Of a DNA stretch of 11,514 nt, positions 1-7,500 are shown in pieces. The stretch is from positions 1 to 11,514 of the forward strand of contig JAFADQ010000028.1 in NCBI GenBank assembly GCA_023424725.1, read 5' to 3'. Positions within the stretch are counted from its first letter, which is position 1. The number at the start of each line of letters is the position of its first letter. Position numbers and translations under genes: made by a program. Source of the stretch: Bacteroidota bacterium. GTDB lineage: Bacteria; Bacteroidota; Bacteroidia; Cytophagales; Hymenobacteraceae. The notes beneath the pieces are model-generated. The model saw nothing but the letters and a program-made list of their open reading frames with translations, was not told where the DNA came from and made no database searches.

Positions 1-1
1 G

Positions 2-835
2 GGCAGCACCGCGCAAATCTCTAACCCCGGCTTCGAGAACTGGGCAACCGATAACCTGGGCTACCACTACCCTGCCGGTTGGGAAAGTTTGGTGGGTAGT
101 GGCATGGCGCAGAACACGGGTTACTGGGGCACCGTGCGCGATACAATATCTGCCGGAAATTACGCACTTACTTTATCGCGCTGGTATAATTACACCTGGG
201 ATATTGCCCGCCAAACCCAGCCCATAAACTACCGCCCGGCCTCGCTAACCGGCAAATTCCGCTACCGCGAAAACCAACTGCAGGGCAATGAATTTGACAA
301 GGGCTTGGTAATGGTTTTTGTAACGGCCACCAACCAAAGCACCATGCAACCCGACACCATCGGCTTTGGCTTTGAAGAGCTGGACACCACGCAAACGTTC
401 CGCAATTTTACCTGCACAATTAATTACAGTTCTACCGCGCAGCCCGAAAACATCAGCATCATCATCAGCCCCACAAAATGGATAAACAGCGCCCATGTAG
501 GAGCAAACTCTTTCTGCTCTTTTCTTACAGTAGATGATCTTGCGCTTACGCCCGAAACCGTTAGCGGAATTACCAATGCCGCGCCATCTGCGGGCATTAT
601 TTTGTACCCAAATCCAGCAAAAAACAACGTAACGATAAGGCTGGAAGACGAAACAAAATCAGAAGCAAATATTCAGGTTCTCGATTTACAGGGCAGGCTG
701 GTAAGGCAAAAAACGGTGCCAACAGGCGGCAACAACGAGGTGCCGTTTTCGGTAAGCGATTTGCCTTCGGGTTTGTATTTTGTTAATGTTATTTCTGATG
801 AAGTGGTGGCTACCGAAAAACTACTGATAGAATAA
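2..835 (+). CDS. Secreted protein with type A T9SS sorting domain (5' end outside window)
   Basis: The reading frame is open to the left edge, so the true start lies upstream; 277 residues are visible. The fragment begins with an NPGFENW motif followed by a PAGW motif, which in Bacteroidota typically opens a beta-rich, jelly-roll module of secreted proteins. That module seems to run to about residue 180 and ends in a FLTVDDLAL motif. The last 76 residues are a type A (Por/TIGR04183-like) sorting domain: LYPNPAKNN near residue 201, a VLDLQGRLV strand, DLPSGLYFV near 253-261, and the end KLLIE. From family knowledge, such proteins cross the outer membrane through the type IX system and are anchored at the surface or released, with the domain cleaved off. 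No catalytic motif is visible, so adhesion or carbohydrate binding is only an inference. The stop is TAA at 833-835. No terminator is obvious right behind it. Confidence 0.85.
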   Translation, partial: GSTAQISNPGFENWATDNLGYHYPAGWESLVGSGMAQNTGYWGTVRDTISAGNYALTLSRWYNYTWDIARQTQPINYRPASLTGKFRYRENQLQGNEFDKGLVMVFVTATNQSTMQPDTIGFGFEELDTTQTFRNFTCTINYSSTAQPENISIIISPTKWINSAHVGANSFCSFLTVDDLALTPETVSGITNAAPSAGIILYPNPAKNNVTIRLEDETKSEANIQVLDLQGRLVRQKTVPTGGNNEVPFSVSDLPSGLYFVNVISDEVVATEKLLIE

Positions 836-993
836 AAGCAACCTGTCTGCGGCTGGCCGGTGTTGTTTCTGGGCAATGTTTTGGAGTAAGTGCAAAAGTA
901 AAGCAGCAGCCAGTCGCAAACATACCGGCCGGTTGCAGGCAGAAATTATCAGGCATTTTAACTAATTATCTGGAATGGCGCCTTGCTAAACCA
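836..993. other. Non-coding spacer, no gene
   Basis: This is the spacer downstream of the left-edge secreted protein gene. It has no convincing ORF or start signal. GGCCGGT at 855-861 is complementary to ACCGGCC at 924-930, a possible weak long hairpin. It runs directly into the palindromic element at 994. Confidence 0.5.
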
Positions 994-1155
994 AATCCCT
1001 TTAGGGATGAAATATCGGTAGCAACAGGTAATCATAAATTATCTGAATTCCGTAGGAATGGTACAATCTTAATCGGTATTTAGTATCATCCCGATGCGAT
1101 TCTGGCAACTTCTATAATGCATATTTACTACCGATATTTCACCCCTAACGGGGTT
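994..1155. repeat. 162-bp concentric palindromic element (MITE/REP-like)
   Basis: The outer arms are 28-nt imperfect inverted repeats, 994-1021 and 1128-1155, matching at 25 of 28 positions. Both contain GTGAAATATCGGTAG or its variant with AT in place of GT. A second inner pair, 1046-1064 and 1083-1101, matches at about 13 of 19 and shares almost the same centre, near base 1074. Each outer arm also contains its own small palindrome (CCCTTTAGGG on the left, CCCCTAACGGGG on the right), and the inner left arm contains ATTCC-GTA-GGAAT. The whole can fold into one long hairpin or cruciform. It codes for nothing. The architecture suggests a non-autonomous mobile or dispersed repeat; I see no clear target-site duplication. 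Confidence 0.7.
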
Positions 1156-1182
1156 AGGCCTTTACAAGAACTTCTTCTAAGC

Positions 1183-1216
1183 AAAAATGCCTGCACCAAA
1201 AGCGCAGGCATTTTTT
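1183..1216. terminator. Rho-independent terminator, bidirectional, behind ahpD
   Basis: A perfect 7-bp stem, TGCCTGC at 1188-1194 with GCAGGCA at 1204-1210, has a 9-nt loop. It is flanked by A5 on the left and T6 on the right, so a T-run follows the hairpin on either strand. It lies 30 bp past the ahpD stop codon on the minus strand, and would also stop plus-strand transcription from the left. Confidence 0.85.
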
Positions 1217-1246
1217 ATACACAACTTATTTATCTGGAAATGGCAA

Positions 1247-1831
1247 TTACAGTATTGCCGAAAGTCCTTTTATAATGGCGGTTAACCGAACGGCGTCGTA
1301 AATGCGGGCCTGTGTAGTGCCCAAATGCACCAGCGATGCCTCGTGCGCGTTCACACACATTTCGCAGCCGTTAAGCGCCGATACGGCAGTGCTCACCAAC
1401 TCGAAAAACTCTTTGCCTAGAACAGGATTCGCCATTACGCTCATCTTTATTCCGGCCGGAGTCTGGTTGTAATAATCCTTTCCGGTAAAGTGGCGGAAAC
1501 GGTAAAACACGTTGTTTACGTTCAGCAACGATACGCAGCTGTATATTTCTGCCAGCTCGGCTTTGGTAGCGTTTTCCTGCTCTGCCAGCCTCAAAAATGC
1601 CTCTTCCAGCTTTGCGTTTTTTTCGTTAGCGGCTACAGCCAGGGCCAGCAAATAGCTTTCTTTTTTGCTGAGGTTTGGGTATTGCAGCCCGTTTTGCACG
1701 TTAATTTTCAGGTCTTTTAAGTAGCGGCTTTCTGCTTCGGTTAAAAGCTCGAGGCCGGTATTTGTGGTATCGTTATCTATACCCAGCAAGGTGAATAAAC
1801 TTGCTAAGGTTTCGTTTTGTGTCGCTATCAT
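1247..1831 (-). CDS. ahpD: AhpD-like alkylhydroperoxidase (carboxymuconolactone decarboxylase fold)
   Basis: A 194-residue, helix-rich protein, close in size to Mycobacterium AhpD. The active-site signature is GCEMCVNAHE: the CxxC pair is Cys156 and Cys159, with His163 four residues later. Glu144, twelve residues before Cys156, matches the spacing of the catalytic Glu118 in M. tuberculosis AhpD. From that family, AhpD uses the redox-active CxxC to reduce AhpC, drawing electrons from a lipoyl protein. Here the residue between the cysteines that is His132 in the mycobacterial enzyme is Met, so the proton relay is altered. The gene lies 308 bp downstream of ahpC on the same strand, which supports an AhpC-reductase role. 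The start is the ATG at 1831; there is no Shine-Dalgarno sequence. A terminator follows. A generic AhpD-family peroxidase remains possible. Confidence 0.87.
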   Translation of the reverse strand: MIATQNETLASLFTLLGIDNDTTNTGLELLTEAESRYLKDLKINVQNGLQYPNLSKKESYLLALAVAANEKNAKLEEAFLRLAEQENATKAELAEIYSCVSLLNVNNVFYRFRHFTGKDYYNQTPAGIKMSVMANPVLGKEFFELVSTAVSALNGCEMCVNAHEASLVHLGTTQARIYDAVRLTAIIKGLSAIL

Positions 1832-1871
1832 GGTTGATTTTGATTTAATGAATAAAACTTTTTGGGTGGAA

Positions 1872-2066
1872 CCTCACCTAAAACCTTCCCAAAGGAGAGA
1901 GGATTAATTGGTGCTTCGCAGATTTTTAAAACCCCTCTCCCTAACCTCTCCCAGGGGAGAGGGGTTTTGGTAGCTTCGTTTAAGCTTTGTGATTTAGTAG
2001 GGAAGAGCAGCTGGTGTTTCAGTTCTCTCCCTTTGGGAGAGATGCCCGGAGGGCAGAGAGGGGTAA
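1872..2066. repeat. Cluster of CTCTCCC/GGGAGAG inverted repeats between ahpC and ahpD
   Basis: Three related hairpin modules occupy the gap between ahpC and ahpD. The first, about 1872-1902, contains CCTTCCCAAAGG and GGAGAGAGG. The second has a perfect 14-bp stem, 1928-1941 with 1955-1968, built on CCCCTCTCCC, with a 13-nt loop and flanking AAAA/TTTT. The third is TCTCTCCC-TTT-GGGAGAGA at 2024-2042, followed at once by GCCC-GGA-GGGC (2044-2054) and GAGAGGGG. This is the look of a dispersed intergenic repeat family. An ORF crossing it on the plus strand has repetitive, low-complexity content and is not a gene. The middle hairpin could weakly terminate transcription in either direction. Confidence 0.7.
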
Positions 2067-2139
2067 AACTAATCTGCCGCAGGCTCCTTATTTCCCCTTT
2101 TCAGATTGGTAAAAAGGCCGGATAATGAGGTTTTAAAGA

Positions 2140-2694
2140 TTATACCGCCAAAGTCTCCTGGCCTTTTTCCCAGTTGCAAGGGCACAGCTCGTCGGTTTGC
2201 AGCGCATCAAGCACGCGTAGCACTTCGTTTACGTTGCGGCCCACGTTCAGGTCGTTTACGCTTACCCAACGGATAATTCCCTGCGGATCTACAATGTAGG
2301 TTACACGGTAAGCTACTTTCTCGTTGGCTTCTAAAATTCCAAGTTCTTCAGCAAGCGATTTAGACGTATCGGCCAGCATCGGGAATTTAAGTCCGCGCAG
2401 GTCGTCGTGGTTTTGGCGCCAGGCAAGGTGCACAAATTCAGAGTCGGTAGAGGCGCCGATAAGAGCTGCGTCGCGGTCGTCGAAATCCTGAAAACGGGAG
2501 TTGAATTCGGCAATTTCGGTGGGGCACACAAACGTAAAATCTTTTGGCCACCAGAACATTACCATCCACTTGTTGTCTTCTATATGGTCTTGCGACGAAA
2601 CGTTGAAAAACTCCTGGCCTTTTTCTAAAGACACCACAGCAGTTTTGTTGAACTCAGGAAATTTTGCTCCTACAGAAAGAATGCGATTGTTCAT
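2140..2694 (-). CDS. ahpC: Alkyl hydroperoxide reductase AhpC, 2-Cys peroxiredoxin
   Basis: A 184-residue cytoplasmic peroxiredoxin that reduces H2O2 and organic hydroperoxides. The peroxidatic site is PKDFTFVCPTE (Pro50, Thr54, Cys57; PxxxTxxC), and the conserved active-site Arg is probably Arg130, before VTYIVDP. Near the C-terminus, DELCPCNWEKG carries two cysteines, Cys171 and Cys173. This resembles the three-cysteine mycobacterial AhpC (Cys61, Cys174, Cys176), which is recycled by AhpD rather than by the flavoprotein AhpF. The AhpD-like gene downstream fits that scheme. The start is the ATG at 2694, after an A-rich leader without a Shine-Dalgarno sequence. A good Bacteroidota promoter lies upstream. 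No OxyR-type operator could be recognised. Identification is very secure; the electron donor is inferred. Confidence 0.95.
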   Translation of the reverse strand: MNNRILSVGAKFPEFNKTAVVSLEKGQEFFNVSSQDHIEDNKWMVMFWWPKDFTFVCPTEIAEFNSRFQDFDDRDAALIGASTDSEFVHLAWRQNHDDLRGLKFPMLADTSKSLAEELGILEANEKVAYRVTYIVDPQGIIRWVSVNDLNVGRNVNEVLRVLDALQTDELCPCNWEKGQETLAV

Positions 2695-2725
2695 AGTTTT
2701 ATGTTTTTTTGATTGATTTCTGACA

Positions 2726-2757
2726 CAAAGGTCGGGCAGTCCAATTCATAAATCAAA
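2726..2757 (-). promoter_or_regulatory. Candidate ahpC promoter (Bacteroidota type)
   Basis: On the minus strand a -33 element TTTG (2754-2757) is followed after 20 bases by GACCTTTG (2726-2733), which differs from the TAnnTTTG consensus at one position. The implied start of transcription, near 2720, leaves a leader of about 25 nt before the ahpC ATG. Consensus and spacing are as known for Bacteroidota; the assignment is by eye. Confidence 0.55.
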
Positions 2758-3095
2758 TTGATACTTTTTATAAACACATAGATTTTAACTATATTTCTCC
2801 GAGTTTTTAAATTCCGCAAAAAGTGTGGCAATGTTTAGGCACTACCTGTGGCGGGCAAAAAGCAAGGCACTACAGCCTAATTCCGGAAATTATAAAATTC
2901 TGCTAATTCTGATTCAGACAAAACCGGCTGAAGCCGGCGGTACTGGCACCGTCGCGCTATAAAACAATAGGAGTAGCTTTACCGGCCTTCTTTTATTCCG
3001 CTCATCCGCTCGGGGCAGGCACAAGACCGTCCCGTACGGCCACGCATCTGCACATTTATAATCCGCACATATACACATCTGCAAATCTTCCGGCC
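2758..3095. other. Non-coding spacer between divergent ahpC and plsC
   Basis: No gene is supported here. An ORF of 122 codons on the minus strand spans the spacer and the start of plsC; it looks like an antisense shadow. The spacer holds the 19-nt repeat and adjoining hairpin at 2905-2937, an 8-bp palindrome CCGTACGG around 3033, and a degenerate run of GCACAT/TCTGCA words at about 3046-3086 that looks like a decayed simple repeat. Confidence 0.5.
2905..2937 (-). repeat. Hairpin + TTTT + GTCTGAATCAG dispersed repeat, copy 1
   Basis: Read on the minus strand: CCGGC-TTCA-GCCGG (2937-2924), then TTTT, then GTCTGAATCAGAATT (2919-2905). The 19 bases from TTTT onward match 10548-10566 exactly on the plus strand. 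The order hairpin, T-run, GTCTGAA is the same as at 10407-10447 and 10529-10558. No minus-strand gene ends just upstream of this copy, so it is not an ordinary gene terminator. Confidence 0.6.
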
Positions 3096-3103
3096 TATTT
3101 TTG
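3096..3103 (+). promoter_or_regulatory. -7 box of plsC promoter
   Basis: TATTTTTG matches the Bacteroidota TAnnTTTG box exactly and ends only 9 bases before the plsC ATG. The transcript would have almost no leader. No clear -33 TTG is seen at the usual distance, so confidence is moderate. Confidence 0.5.
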
Positions 3104-3112
3104 TAATTTTGA

Positions 3113-3919
3113 ATGATGAAACTGCTGCGCTTTTTGTGGAACCGGCTATATACCACCTGGTGTGTGTTTTGGTTTGTGCTGCCGTTTGTGTTGCTGTATC
3201 CGTTTTTGCGCTGGCTTAGCAGTAAAGAACGCACCAAACCTCTGGCGCACTCGCTGCACCGCATTTGGGCAAAACTGGCCATGTTTTTCTTTCTGCTGCC
3301 GATAAAAATTACCGGCCTCGAAAAGCTGGATGCAGAGAACCACCGCTACGTTTTTTGCCCCAATCATAGCTCATACATAGATATTCTGTTGCTGTTGCGA
3401 AGCATTCCGGGCTACCTGAACTTTGTGGGCAAGAGCAGCCTTGCCAAAACCCCGCTTTGGGGTAAAATTTATGAAGCACTTTATATTTGTGTAGACCGTA
3501 ACAGCCGCATTAGCCGGGCACGCTCTTATATAGATGCCAAAAACAGCCTGCAACATGGCCGCAACATGGTTATTTTTCCGGAAGGGAAAATAGATTCTGA
3601 GGTATCGGGCCATCAGTTGCTGCCTTTTCATAGCGGGGCTTTTAAAATGGCCATAGAGCTGCAGGTGCCGGTGGTGCCGGTTAGCATGCCTTACAATCAC
3701 TATTTTTTGCCCGAATTGCACGGCAAACTGCGCGTACGCTGGCACCCGATAAGAGCTGTTTTCCACGAGCCCATCTCTACAAAAGGAATGACTTTGGGAG
3801 ATACTGAAACACTGAAAGAAACCGTTTATACAATAATACAGAACGAACTAAACCGGCATCCGCATCATGCAAACCGATATAAACACCCTGCGCGAACTGG
3901 CGCACTTAGCCCGTCTTGA
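3113..3919 (+). CDS. plsC: 1-acyl-sn-glycerol-3-phosphate acyltransferase (PlsC/LPLAT family)
   Basis: A 268-residue membrane-associated acyltransferase that converts lysophosphatidic acid to phosphatidic acid. A hydrophobic N-terminus gives one membrane segment at about 16-34 and a second hydrophobic stretch at about 55-64. The four LPLAT blocks are present in order: NHSSYID (His85, Asp90; the catalytic HX4D), the block around YICVDR ending at Arg129, FPEGKID (155-161), and VPVVPVSM (185-192). The start is one of two adjacent ATGs, at 3113 or 3116. The last 53 bases lie inside gatC in another frame, so the two genes are surely co-transcribed. The final 15 or so residues, beyond the helix ending near QNELNR, are probably a dispensable tail created by the overlap. 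Some family members act on ornithine or glycine lipids instead; the substrate is inferred. Confidence 0.9.
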   Translation: MMKLLRFLWNRLYTTWCVFWFVLPFVLLYPFLRWLSSKERTKPLAHSLHRIWAKLAMFFFLLPIKITGLEKLDAENHRYVFCPNHSSYIDILLLLRSIPGYLNFVGKSSLAKTPLWGKIYEALYICVDRNSRISRARSYIDAKNSLQHGRNMVIFPEGKIDSEVSGHQLLPFHSGAFKMAIELQVPVVPVSMPYNHYFLPELHGKLRVRWHPIRAVFHEPISTKGMTLGDTETLKETVYTIIQNELNRHPHHANRYKHPARTGALSPS

Positions 3920-4154
3920 TTTCGATCCGGCCCACGAGCAGGAACTTTTAAAAGACCTCAACAATATACTTAATTGGGTAGACCAGCTTCGCGAACTAGA
4001 CACCACCGGCGTAGAACCGCTTATTCATCTGTCGGAAGAAACCAACGTGATGCGCAAAGACGAAGCCCGCAACGAGCTTTCGCACGAAGATGCCCTTAAA
4101 AACGCGCCGCGCAAAGATTCTGATTATTTCAGGGTGCCGAAGGTGCTGGAGTAG
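3867..4154 (+). CDS. gatC: Glu-tRNA(Gln)/Asp-tRNA(Asn) amidotransferase subunit C
   Basis: A 95-residue protein, the normal length for GatC. This small subunit wraps around GatA and GatB and stabilises the complex that makes Gln-tRNA(Gln), or Asn-tRNA(Asn), by transamidation. Family hallmarks in order are LRELAHLARLDF near the N-terminus, ILNWVDQLRELDTTGVEPL (residues 34-52), the MRKDEARNEL stretch, and the C-terminal end NAPRKDSDYFRVPKVLE. The ATG at 3867 gives the canonical N-terminus MQTDINTLRELAHLARL, so the 53-nt overlap with plsC is real and not a start-site error. gatA and gatB are not nearby in this window. No terminator is evident after the stop. Confidence 0.95.
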   Translation: MQTDINTLRELAHLARLDFDPAHEQELLKDLNNILNWVDQLRELDTTGVEPLIHLSEETNVMRKDEARNELSHEDALKNAPRKDSDYFRVPKVLE

Positions 4155-4264
4155 TTTTAGAGTTGTGCGTTGAGAGTTTTTAGTTGACAATTACCGGCTA
4201 AGATCTGCGGCAGGCGCTATTAGATTAGACTATATTTATATTTTATTTCCGGAGTCGAAAATTA

Positions 4265-4294
4265 TTGACTTCAGGTTCTGAAAACATTGATTTG
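4265..4294 (+). promoter_or_regulatory. Possible promoter for the TPR protein/ABC ATPase unit
   Basis: TTG at 4265-4267 is followed after 19 bases by TTGATTTG (4287-4294), one mismatch from TAnnTTTG. If used, it would give a leader of about 270 nt containing the inverted repeat at 4354-4408. Such short motifs occur by chance, so this is weak. Confidence 0.25.
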
Positions 4295-4353
4295 CAGAAA
4301 GAAAACTAAAATTTAAGCATGGTCTTAGAAGCTGGTCAGTACCTGTTTTACCC

Positions 4354-4408
4354 AAACCTGCGACGGGCAAAAACCCGTGCATAAGCGCCTAAAACCGAGC
4401 GCAGGTTT
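4354..4408 (+). repeat. Nested inverted repeat in leader region
   Basis: AAACCTGCG (4354-4362) pairs with CGCAGGTTT (4400-4408). Inside it, ACGGG (4363-4367) pairs with CCCGT (4374-4378), stacking directly on the outer arm. It could form a stem-loop in RNA or be one more dispersed repeat. Confidence 0.5.
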
Positions 4409-4569
4409 TGCCGCCGGGCTCAGTTTTGTCTCTAACGCCCTGTTTTTTGGCCTTCGCAGGTTACATTATCTGCCAACTTAAAACTGCCAACTTAATTTAT
4501 CTAACCGCTACCTGCCCTAACACAAACCTACGCTACGCAACACGCCCATAAACTATGTTATTAAATTAA

Positions 4570-7500
4570 ATGTCTGATAATAAATTTTGGCGGAGCTGGC
4601 CAGCCGATTTGCGCATTCCGTACGTTTTGCTGCTGGGAGTTACCCTTTTCACTATACTCTGGAGTATTTACGAATATCTTTTCGGGCCCGATCGTGCGGT
4701 GCCCTGGCTAACAGAAGCCGATTTTACTTCTATACCAGTTATAATAGACCAGTTTAGCAAGTTGGCGCGCAATTTTGATGTGCAGGCAAGCGGCTATTTA
4801 ATTACCGAGCGGTTTGGGGTTGGGTGGCCCGTTTTAAGCGCCACCGTGGCCTATTTGTATTTAGGTTTACTGGCTGTTGCGGCTATATATTTCCTGGCCG
4901 CCGTTACCACGCTTAAGCGCATTCCTTACGCAATAGGTATGCTGTTATTTATGTTGCTGATAGCCAGCATGAACACAGATGCGCTGGGCATTATACAAGA
5001 AACCCGCAATTATTTTCTGATAGCCGTAATTATAGCTTTCGGCCTGCTAACGTACTATTTTCAGGCGTTTGCGCTCCATATCAACTTTACCTTCAGGCTG
5101 CTTTTTTTATTGCTGCTTACCCTTTTGGTGGCCAGTGTAATTTACCTGCGCTCTTCTTACGATATTTACACCACCTCGCTGCACCTTATAGGGCATAGCT
5201 CGTCGGCGGTACTACTGGCGGGCTTGTTATTTGTTTTCCTTGTCGCCTTCGATAACATACAGGGTTTGCTTTGGCTAAACGGGCAGGGCACCACACCGCA
5301 GCAGCGGGCCGGGGCAGGCAGGTTTGTACTGGTTACGGTATTATATCTGGCCAGTCTTACGTTTATTTATTTGGCGCAAACCGGCTTTTTTCAGGTAGAT
5401 GTATCGGTTATCACTCCCTTTTTCCTGCTGGTAGTTTCGTTTCTGATCGGCCTTTGGGGCTTCCGGCAGCGGGCTAAGATTATGGAGCGTTTTTTGCCTT
5501 TTGCCACAGCCGGCGCTTTTATTTACTTAAGCCTTGGTATTTGCGCGTTTCTGGGTGCGGCCTATGCGTTTGGCACTGCCAACGATCCTGTAATAGAGGC
5601 TTTTAACGATGCGGTGCTTTATACCCATATTGCTTTTGGCGTTCTGTTTTTTATTTACATAATGGTAAACTTTGGGCCGGCCATACACAAGCGCCTGCCC
5701 GTATACAGAGTAGCGTATAACGCACAGCGCATTCCGTTTTTTACGGTGTATGCTGCGGGCACCATTTTGCTGGCCATTCTGGTACTGCGCACCAGCTGGA
5801 TAAGCCTGAACCAGGCCCGCGCCGGCTATTATAACTACCTCGGCGATTTATACCACAACGAAGGCAACGACCTGCTGGCCGAGCGCTATTACCACGAGGG
5901 CCACGTATACGAAAACAACAACGTGCGCTCTAACATGAACCTGGCCATGCTGGCAGCCGAAAAAAACTACCGCAATTCCGAAATAATTTTTATAAAACGC
6001 ACCCTGCAAAAGCGCCCGGAAGAAAAAATGTTTGTGCGCCTTGCCAATCTGTACAACCTACAGGGCAACCTGTTCGATTCCATGTTTACCACGCGCGAAG
6101 GCCTGAAGAAATTCCCGCGCAGCTACCGGCTTCACAACAACATGGCGCTGCTTTTCTCTAAAACAGACATGCTGGATTCGGTAAATTTTTACCTTGCAAA
6201 AGCGCACGATCTGGCAAAAGACCCGGTGCTGAAAACCAACACGCTGGCGCTGCAGCTAAAGAACGGCGCCACCGATAAAGCCCTGGCATATATTGCCGAA
6301 AACAAAGACGAAAAGCACACTACCTTTAACAGCAACGTTGCCCTGGTGCAGATGATGACGCCGGAAGCTGCCGATGCCAAAAAAGTGCCCGCTACCGGCC
6401 AACTTGTGTTTAACGATGGCAGCTTTATGCTCTATTACCACCAACTACTGGGCGCGCTTCCGCAAGCCGATACAACCACCGTAACCGCCCTTAATTTACT
6501 GCTTAGCGAAGAGCAAAACCAGCCTTACTACGAGAATCTGAACCTGCTGAAAGCCCTGGTTTTATATTACCACTCGTACCGCACCGAGGCCCGCAAAACC
6601 CTAGAAATGCTAACGCTTAATTATCCTGCAAACGATGGCTACTACCTTAACCTTACAGGTTTGTGGCTTATGGAGGGCAATATGTACCGGTCGGCGGCCG
6701 ATTATTTTAGCGATGCCAAAGAGGCAGGATATGCCCCGGCGTTTTTAAACCATGCCTACGCGCTTGGCCTTGCCGGCGAAACCGCGAAAGCCGGCAACGA
6801 AGCCGTAAGAGTAATGACCTCCGGCGACCCCGAACTGATACGACAGGCTATGGATTTGCAAAACCTGCTCCAAACCGCGCCCAATAATATTACCGCCACT
6901 ACCAACGATACATTAAAGGCGCAACTGCTGCAACTTTACAGCCGGCAATTACCCGCAGAGCTACAGCTCGGTGTACTCAATAATATGCAAAACCCAAGGC
7001 TGCAGGCAGAAGGCAAAGCCCAGGTAATTAAGGAGTTAATAAATGCCGGCAGAACAGACGAGGCAGCCGCTTTGCTAGACCAAATGCAGCAGCAAAAACT
7101 AGATCAGGCGCTTGCGGCGGGGCAATGGCAAAGGCTGCAGGCATCGGTTTTGCTGGCACAAAAGCAGTATCAGCAATTATTGTCTGCTCTGGATAAAACC
7201 AACTTTGGCTTTGGCTACGAAACACTAAAAAATTACTATCGCGCCGTTTGTCTCTGGCGCCTGGGCAAACCTGCCGAAGCCAAAGTGTATTTCGATGAAC
7301 TGCCAAAGCAAGTACCGTATTATCCGGAGGCGATACTGGCAACCGCGCAATTTTATACCCAGCAGCAAAACAAACCCATGAAAGCCTACGATTTGTTGCT
7401 GAGCGCGCTGGCTTACAACCCATATTCGGTGCCGGTGCTGAAGGCGTATATATTAAAAGCAGTGGATATTAACCTGGCCGAATACGCCGATTATTCGCTG

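Larger units (their letters stand above)
4155..4569. other. 415-bp spacer before the TPR membrane protein gene
   Basis: No gene is supported. It holds a candidate promoter (4265-4294), a nested inverted repeat (4354-4408), a further copy of CGCAGGTT at 4455-4462, and a 14-nt tandem duplication, CTGCCAACTTAA, at 4470-4481 and 4484-4495. Most of it looks like decayed repeat material. Confidence 0.5.

Noticed and set aside
1862..2125. 87-codon plus-strand ORF between ahpC and ahpD
   Set aside because: It is produced by reading through the CTCTCCC/GGGAGAG hairpin repeats; its content is low-complexity and repeat-derived, with no start signal.
2914..3282. 122-codon minus-strand ORF upstream of and antisense to plsC
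   Set aside because: Half of it is antisense to the conserved plsC start and the rest crosses repeat-rich spacer; its composition is not protein-like.
3371..3766. 131-codon minus-strand ORF
   Set aside because: It lies wholly antisense to the catalytic part of plsC.
7028..7423. 131-codon minus-strand ORF
   Set aside because: It lies entirely antisense to the TPR region of the large membrane protein and shows no recognisable motif.
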